Positions 57,643 through 64,000 of a stretch of DNA of 64,000 bases are shown piece after piece. The stretch's first letter is position 1; the number at the start of each line of letters is the position of its first letter. This DNA comes from Ceriagrion tenellum (Eukaryota > Arthropoda > Insecta > Odonata > Coenagrionidae): the NCBI GenBank assembly GCA_963169105.1, contig OY720632.1, forward strand, positions 56,081,136-56,145,135, written 5' to 3'. A program made the translations under genes and the position numbers. Below the pieces are notes generated by a model. The model saw only the letters and a list, made by a program, of their open reading frames with translations, was not told the origin of the DNA and did no database searches.

Positions 57643-58889
57643 AACATGTACCGTCGTAACTAACCTACAGGCATTCCTATTACTTTGGTGTGACTCCTGT
57701 TTTGCCCTATCGACGGGTGTCAAAGTGAAAAGCAGGCTTGAAATCTCGTACGAAATCAGAATTCCCGCATTCTTGCGACTTTTTGCAGTTTAAATGGTTT
57801 AGAAAGCAAATTTTTCTCTTTTATTTCATTATACCGAGTTAAATTATTTCTTTCTTAATGTTTTGGCCTTGTTTGATTTGCACGCTCCATTTTATCAGTC
57901 CCCCAACCCGCGTGACGCCAGCTCCAACCACTCGAAGTTGACGGGGAGAGAAATTACGTGACACAGGTGCATGAGAGTACATTCCCGCGGTTACTGTGGC
58001 CCACAAATGGATTCCACTCTTTTCTGTCTGTTCCTTGATCAAATTTACTTAATTTCCTTTTCTATTTCATTTTTTACGTGTATCTTATATTTTGCTCTCT
58101 CCGTTAATTTTCGTGCTATATCTTTCTACTTTAACCCATTCCCTTAGCCACGGTGACGTACGGACGTTCATTTCCACAGCAATTATGGCCACTTACGTAG
58201 ATACGTGGGAACGCAGGGCATTGATGATAATAGGCAGTCTTCCGTGTGCGATACCATCTCCAATCACTTATCTCTTCTTCCGTTTTTTTAACTCCAACCG
58301 TGCTCTCAGTCTTCATCATTTCTTCAAATTCCCTTCACTACCATCTTCTACTCCTCTTAAGGACACACCCGGCATTCAATCACTCCCTTTTCCTTTTTGT
58401 CTTTCAATTACTTAATGTCTTTTGGCCAATGCTAGCACTTTAACTTCGACCCCACTTTTCCATTCTAAGGGATGCCTTTATTTTCCACCCACATGAGGCA
58501 TCCTTACGTTTCTGAATCTCCTTCTCCCGTCCCTCCAACCCACCTTATGTTCCCTGCTGTCATAGTGTTTCTCAACCACTCTCGTTCTCTTGACAACGTG
58601 TAAGTCTGTGACTCTCCTTGTGGGTGCAAGCCATTCACTGTCACTCTCGGTAGGGACCAAGGCCAAAGAGCATAAGCATAGGAAGGTCGAATAACTTTCT
58701 GTGTATTATATGTTACTTAATGACTTTTGTGCGCGTTCGCCGTAATGTTTCAGCAAGATCCTTTGGCGCTAAGACTGAAATCCTTAACGTGTGGACCGTG
58801 ATTTTTGCTGAGTGATATACGTTTGGAGTTAATACTAAAGGAAAAATTATAGAACATTTTCTGAATCATCCTGCTAAAAGCAATAATTC

Positions 58890-59027
58890 AGTAGTTCAAT
58901 TACGCCAGAATATGATTTAGGTCTACTTCCCGATTGTTCATCGCCATTCGGTGGAATGCGCAGCATATAGTGATTCTCCGTAATTTTCGTTCTCGCGATT
59001 CATTCTCTCCCATCTGTTCGAAAGGCC
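58890..59027 (+). repeat. 138-bp direct repeat, copy 1
   Basis: Begins AGTAGTTCAATTACGCCAGA and ends GTTCGAAAGGCC. Aligns without length change to 59743-59880, with about ten mismatches. Shared text includes TTAGGTCTACTTCCCGAT and TTCGGTGGAATGCGCAGCAT. Confidence 0.85.
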
Positions 59028-59742
59028 TTTGGAATTGGAAGCGGAGATGACTTCGATTTAAAGCGAACACCCGGGAAAATTTCTTAACCAGCAACACATG
59101 AGATACATTTCATGGCTTAAGTGATAATATTATTCTATACTATTCTTAAGTGATAATTTATCTATTGTACTACCACTCTGTAATTCCTGAAAAGGAATTA
59201 AATTATTATTATATTATAATATAAAAAAGTAATCTTTGTTTGAAGGTAAATATAAATTTTCATTTGTGATTATTATATTTATGAATGATTTATGACCAAA
59301 AATAAGTACAAATATTCCTTGTTGTTGTAAATTTATTGTGACCCATCCAAAGGAAAATTACAGCGTGTAAACTATTGGTAAATAAATTTATTATTATTAT
59401 TACCAGTACCATCATTAAATCGGCGTTTAGTTAAATAAGGGTGTTGGTTCATTCTTCCAAAAAATTGTGATGAAGTTTAAAATCCCTACTAGAGAGTGCA
59501 TGAAGGTGTGGCTCGATTCCCAATCCAAGTGAAATTTTTCTCGTGGCATTTTATAAGAGCACATGTCATCGTAATTTTTATGGGCAAAATTTAAGCTCAC
59601 CGTCAGTGGTAGTTTGTTAATTACAATCGATAACTCTAATTAAAATATGGTTAATTGAGCGGAATCTTGGGTCCATTCAAAGTGTTAACTCACCTCTGCA
59701 TTCGGAATGTGTTTAACTTTTTGTTTCGTAGAGTGCCTCACG
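59028..59742 (+). other. 715-bp composite insert between the direct repeats
   Basis: Contains a possible LINE 3' end with a (TTA)n tail (GTAAATAAATTTATTATTAT, about 59368-59402). It also contains a segment at about 59508-59560 (GGCTCGATTCCCAATCCAAG and AAATTTTTCTCGTGG) that resembles the B-box and body of the SINE at 32931-33248. Otherwise unassigned. Confidence 0.4.
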
Positions 59743-59880
59743 AGTAGTTCAATGACGTCAGAATATCATTTAGGTCTACTTCCCGATTTTTCATCGCTGT
59801 TCGGTGGAATGCGCAGCATATAGTGAGTCTCCGTCATTTTCGTTCTCGCGATTCATTGTCTCTCATGTGTTCGAAAGGCC
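59743..59880 (+). repeat. 138-bp direct repeat, copy 2
   Basis: Partner of 58890-59027 with the same length. The sequence on either outer side does not match, so this is not simple continuation of a longer tandem duplication. Confidence 0.85.
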
Positions 59881-60255
59881 ATTTTTGTAGAATTCCCCTT
59901 GCAACACTTCTGAAACATATACCCCAACTTGATTTCAACGATTGGTTTTCCGACAAAGCAAGCAAACCGAATAGCAATATTGAGCGAACCCAAGTCATGT
60001 CTGTTTGCTGGACAACTCAGCCCGGGAAGGCAATCAAGCTGTGTGATATCAGAAGAGAGAGGGCAAGAAGCTTTCAGAACCTTCGAGTGTACATTTTTAC
60101 CAAGGGAAACTCCGGCCAATCCGATCGATGTTTCGGCTCGTTTTGTCAGCTTGATGGAAGGACTTTTTAATGAATCTTCTGTTGTTGAAGAGACTTTGGG
60201 AAAAATATTTTTATTTAAAATATTCCCTTTTGTCAAGCTTTTATTATTTTATTAA
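59881..60255. other. GC-richer segment open in three overlapping frames
   Basis: Frames 59823-60170 (+), 59929-60255 (+) and 59853-60236 (-) are simultaneously open. The minus frame contains DITQLDCLPGLSCPANRHDL, and the second plus frame contains FPTKQANRIAILSEPKSCLF. The composition contrasts with the AT-rich surroundings. I recognise none of the products and cannot choose a strand. A repeat-derived or pseudogene origin is possible. Confidence 0.35.
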
Positions 60256-63200
60256 TGAATGAAGGATTGCTGTATTGTATTTCTAAATGAGAGCAGACGA
60301 ATGTTTTTCTTGTAATTCAAAATCACGTCAACCCAAGTTAATTTTAAACTTTTATTAATTTATATGCAAATTAAATATCTATGGTATAATATTGTGGCTT
60401 GAGGATTGGGTCGAGTTTTAATTTATTGAGATATAATTGTCATGCTTTGCGTAAGTTGTTGAAAGCACTTTTTAATATAGCGTTTATAAAGATATAGATT
60501 GCTATCAGTTCAGAGCATTTTCTATTCCTTTCAATTAATCTAGTCGGAGGATGTTGATTTTTCCTTTACTTTGACAAATAGATTGACAAATTGATAGACA
60601 TTTAAATAGTGTTGTTCAATGCTCGTAATTGGAACTCACATCAAACGAGTTGACAGAATTGGAAGCATAAAATGGAAAAGATTTCAGTTTGGCCATTTTA
60701 AATGAAATTGGATCGTTTTTAAAATTAAAAGCCATCATAGTTACTTTCTTCTCCATTAACTAACCTAGCTTGTTTTCATTGGCTGTTCATACTATATTGC
60801 ATCTTTTCCTTTTTTCCATTATGCTTTTTCAGTTTATGGCGTCTACGTCTCTTTTATATATCTTACTTTTTCTTTCTTTCTCCTTTCTCCCTTCTTCCAA
60901 GTTCAGCAAGCCCCTCTCCGTCCATGAAAATCACGTAATTCATTATTTCTAAAGCCTTTACACCGACTGTTGATTATGCTAAGGTTCCGTTATTTATCGC
61001 CTTGTACTCTTGATAACCCATGAGTTTTTATCATTGGTTGCTTATGCAATATAGTTACTAATTTTTATTCGATGGTGGCTACTGTTGGCATCAAGATGTG
61101 ATTGCGGGGAAAGTATCACGTTGAGTCTAATATATGTGATATTGAAAGGGACAAAGCTGCGGTATGGTACAAGTTGCAGTGGTATTTTTTTTAGATAATC
61201 TTTCCTTTAACGTGAATTAATTTATTCCTGAGCGGAAATCATGATTTTAGCTCACGGTATAATTGTAAGTAAATAGAGCGATCTGTAAAGTAAAATTTCT
61301 TCTTCGTTGGACGTACTACTCATTCAGTACTTCAAAATCGATGGCCCCAGCCAATTTTTGCCTCTTGAATTCCTTTTTCTCAGTCGTTTTTCCGCTGCAT
61401 CCCGTTTTGCTGAGGTCACTGAATGTAATTTAATTCTAGTTCCCCACCCACCTTTCATCCCTATTTAACCATACTTCGTAATATTTTCCTCTACTCCACC
61501 TACCTATTGCCCTCTGTTCAGCATAAAAAAACAACCATGAGTTCACCACACCCTTACTTTCCTGTCTTCTCTTGCACCGTGCGTCCTCAACCGAAGGGGA
61601 TCGAAATATCTCTGCACGTTATTTGCTACTCCAGAATCCTATTGCAGTCCTCTCCCGCTTTGAGAAACAGTACCGCCTCCCCGGCGATACTCTGTCTCTC
61701 TCCCTTTCTCTACTTCGCAGTCGTTCCTTTCTCTACTCCGTGCCGTACCGCGATCCCAATGAACCCCTTCCACACCATAATGGTCATTTCATTTAATCAT
61801 TTCCTTTTTTCTTTTCTCTTTCCTCTATCGTCCCAGTTGTGTCCCTTTCCATCTCACCTGTGCTCTCTCCAACTTGTTTCATCCATAACCCCTCTTTTGG
61901 TCTTTCTACGCCTTAGCCTACTTTTTCCTTTTTCCTTGAAATAATGTCAGTGGACAGACAATTTACGGGCATGGTAGTAATTTGCATCAGTCATGAGTCA
62001 GGAGAGGAAACTTCTGAAGGAGATGAGAAAGAGGCAAAATAGGTGGCTGTAGGAGTTAATTTGGTGCGAAAGGATGGTGAGGGCTGTCATAGAGGAGGAG
62101 AAAATCGGTTTAGCAGGGAAGGGGAAGAAATTTGATAGGATTTGTGGACTGGGGGAAGATAAGTATGACGTATTTTCCGCTGTATAAAGATATTGTGTGA
62201 CGAGATGGTCTTGCACATGTAAAATCTTATTTATAGGATTTTGAATCTGCTCTATTCAAACCAACGCTGTCAGTTAGACCATTCTAGTCGTAATAATTCA
62301 ACCATTTGTAATTTTCGGTACCTGAGAGTAATGTCGTAGCCAGTAATAATCCCGCTGAAATATTCACGTTGTCCCTCCGTTAACTTACTCATCTTTTCCT
62401 CGTTCCTGTTCTCAATGATTTTCCTAATCCCAACATTGAACTCATGTATTTCATCACTTTCTTAATTTTTTTACATTAGACGCCTTCTTTATATCGCTGA
62501 ATTGCCATTTTCTATCTGACATTGCTATTATATATTGTCATATTTTTTATCGTCTATATCTAGTTTTGGATTTCCTAGTACTCCTTGTGCTTTCTCCAAT
62601 TTACTCGTCCATTTTTGCTGCACAACTAGGAAAATCTGGAAAACTTACATAATCTACCCCTTACATTTTACGCCTATTGAGATCGTTTCACTCTTGATAC
62701 TTTTTTGAGTGGTTTGACGTACATAAATTGCTAACTCGGGCATGGTATTGAGTGGGGGCTATTTCCTTACTTCTCGTTTATGCATTAGTCCTGCTTTGAT
62801 AGCAAATATCTTCATAGTACAGCGAAGTTGCCTCGGTACATTAATACATCTATTAGGTGTTGCAGTTAAATGCTTTGTAATAATGGCTTTATACCAGTTG
62901 GGGAATTCAGTTGTCTGTTATCGTGGTTAAAATATTGTGATATAACGTGGCTTCGCTATCTAGCCCTTAGTGCAATCCGCTGAAAAATCTATATTAGTTC
63001 ATCTTTGTTTTGATTGATTGAAATATTAGGCTTCGTACAAAATTTTGATTGCGATTTCCTTTTCGAAACGCTGAATTGTTCAAATGTCCATATTACGGCA
63101 GGAAAATTTACGATGACATCGTTTTCACAAATTTGTTGTGATTGCATTTCTAAGTAGATTTAAATTTCCATGCTGTAATCACTTTTTCGCCTTGAGTGAG

Positions 63201-64000
63201 AGCGTGGAATGAATACAATTTTAAATGTTTGTATTTATCACTTCCGATTCGGAATCCTCGTTTATTTATGAATAAATGGTGATAATCTCAGCGAAGAGAG
63301 ACAGGTCCAGTATCCATTTTTCATCGGCACGCCTCGAATGCGACGAGACGTCACCAAGAGGCAAACCCGTGGTGGGAAATGGAAATACAGATGGGGGTAT
63401 GAAGGCTTCTCTGAATTAATTTCGTCGACGTTTTTATTTACTCCGAATATGGGCCCCTCGCTGGATTTTTGGGAACGCTGCTTTTGATTGTGAGAGTACC
63501 TAGAGAATTCAAATCGGGAAAATGGTCGGAAATAAAAAGGTATAGATAAAAACATTCTCATGAGTTGAGTCTAGGAGGGAATAGATGCGGATGAGTTGAG
63601 TGCGAATAACATGAAAATCATTTTCGTGCTGCCAGCGGAGGAAGTAACTTTATCATTCACGTTCTCGATAAGGAGACGGAAATGAACTAATATCTGATCG
63701 GTACTCGTCAGTAGACAAACCAGTTGTCAATTGCGGCCACGAATGAAGTGGGTGTCACCAGGAGGCGTTGGAGTGAAGTGGTAAAAAACGGTGAAATATA
63801 AGGCAACATCGTTAAAAATATAAAAAATATTACGACCTAAAAAATGGTTGAAAACCGTATAAAATTGAACATTATTCACGACTAAATTTTGTGCCTTCGA
63901 CTCACGAAACCTCCAAAGGTAGTAATTTTTCTAATTTCGCCACCCAGCGGCCTCTTACTCCGAAATCTAACGCCGGTGACTGAACGAGACGAGGTGATGA
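60256..64000. other. Unassigned sequence to the window end
   Basis: No recognisable gene, tRNA or transposon. The 145-codon plus frame at 61507-61944 is Ser/Pro/Phe/Leu-rich and lies in a pyrimidine-rich tract, so I read it as a composition artefact. Confidence 0.4.

Larger units (their letters stand above)
52961..58889. other. Mostly unassigned sequence
   Basis: About 5.9 kb with no confident gene. Items inside it are listed separately: a triple 15-bp repeat (55048-55092), a possible decayed coding segment (55293-55589) and a CA microsatellite (57622-57642). Pyrimidine-rich tracts at about 53540-53640, 56280-56480 and 58230-58420 explain the longer open frames. Confidence 0.4.

Noticed and set aside
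58890..59880. Complete TRIM or LTR retrotransposon
   Set aside because: The paired 138-bp repeats are suggestive, but there is no TG...CA, primer-binding site, polypurine tract or target-site duplication that I can see.
61507..61944. 145-codon plus-strand open frame
   Set aside because: It is rich in Ser, Pro, Leu and Phe, lies in a pyrimidine-rich tract and has no motif. The same applies to 46307-46558, 17909-18283 and 56274-56513.

Overview
The window looks like gene-poor, AT-rich DNA from a large arthropod genome, probably an insect. It has no bacterial-style operons and no dense coding. Almost everything recognisable is a transposable-element relic or a repeat. The mix suggests an arthropod: non-LTR retrotransposons of CR1/L2-like, RTE-like and I/R1-like type, a Penelope-type endonuclease relic, tRNA-derived SINEs, and ACTG-microsatellite elements resembling the DINE/HINE/MINE group. 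I cannot fix the species. A damselfly- or dragonfly-like insect is only a weak impression from the LINE tail sequence.

Layout. 1-3700 is mostly unassigned, with the C-terminal end of an I/R1-like LINE at about 1757-2310. 3773-11054 is a head-to-tail array of four 1.65-1.9 kb units. Each unit starts with an (ACTG)n tract, contains internally duplicated blocks (A1, A2, B1, B2), and ends 13 bases after a small hairpin. Sequence types alternate X-Y-X-Y, so the array is a doubled dimer (higher-order repeat). 13171-16607 carries two copies of one CR1/L2-like LINE family in opposite orientations: a 5'-truncated minus-strand tail and a 1.8 kb plus-strand copy with recognisable reverse transcriptase. 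A third copy at 23117-23515 split an older repeat, whose uninterrupted relative lies at 25724-25930. A fourth, with a duplicated tail, is at about 51070-51520.

30069-37345 is a cluster of minus-strand LINE remnants: an RTE-like element with endonuclease and half an RT, a tRNA-SINE inverted pair, and RT-thumb fragments of two further families. 41830-42171 is a foldback, MITE-like element. 44264-44518 (minus) is the best candidate for a real host exon: 84 complete codons with no stop, between a good acceptor and a good donor, with symmetric phase. 52510-52960 is a Penelope-like GIY-YIG tail. 58890-59880 contains two equal-length 138-bp direct repeats flanking a composite insert.

No complete protein-coding gene, rRNA, functional tRNA or CRISPR array could be supported. 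No genes work together here. The biology is layered transposon insertion, decay and tandem amplification. Long stretches without recognisable content are listed so a reader knows they were examined.
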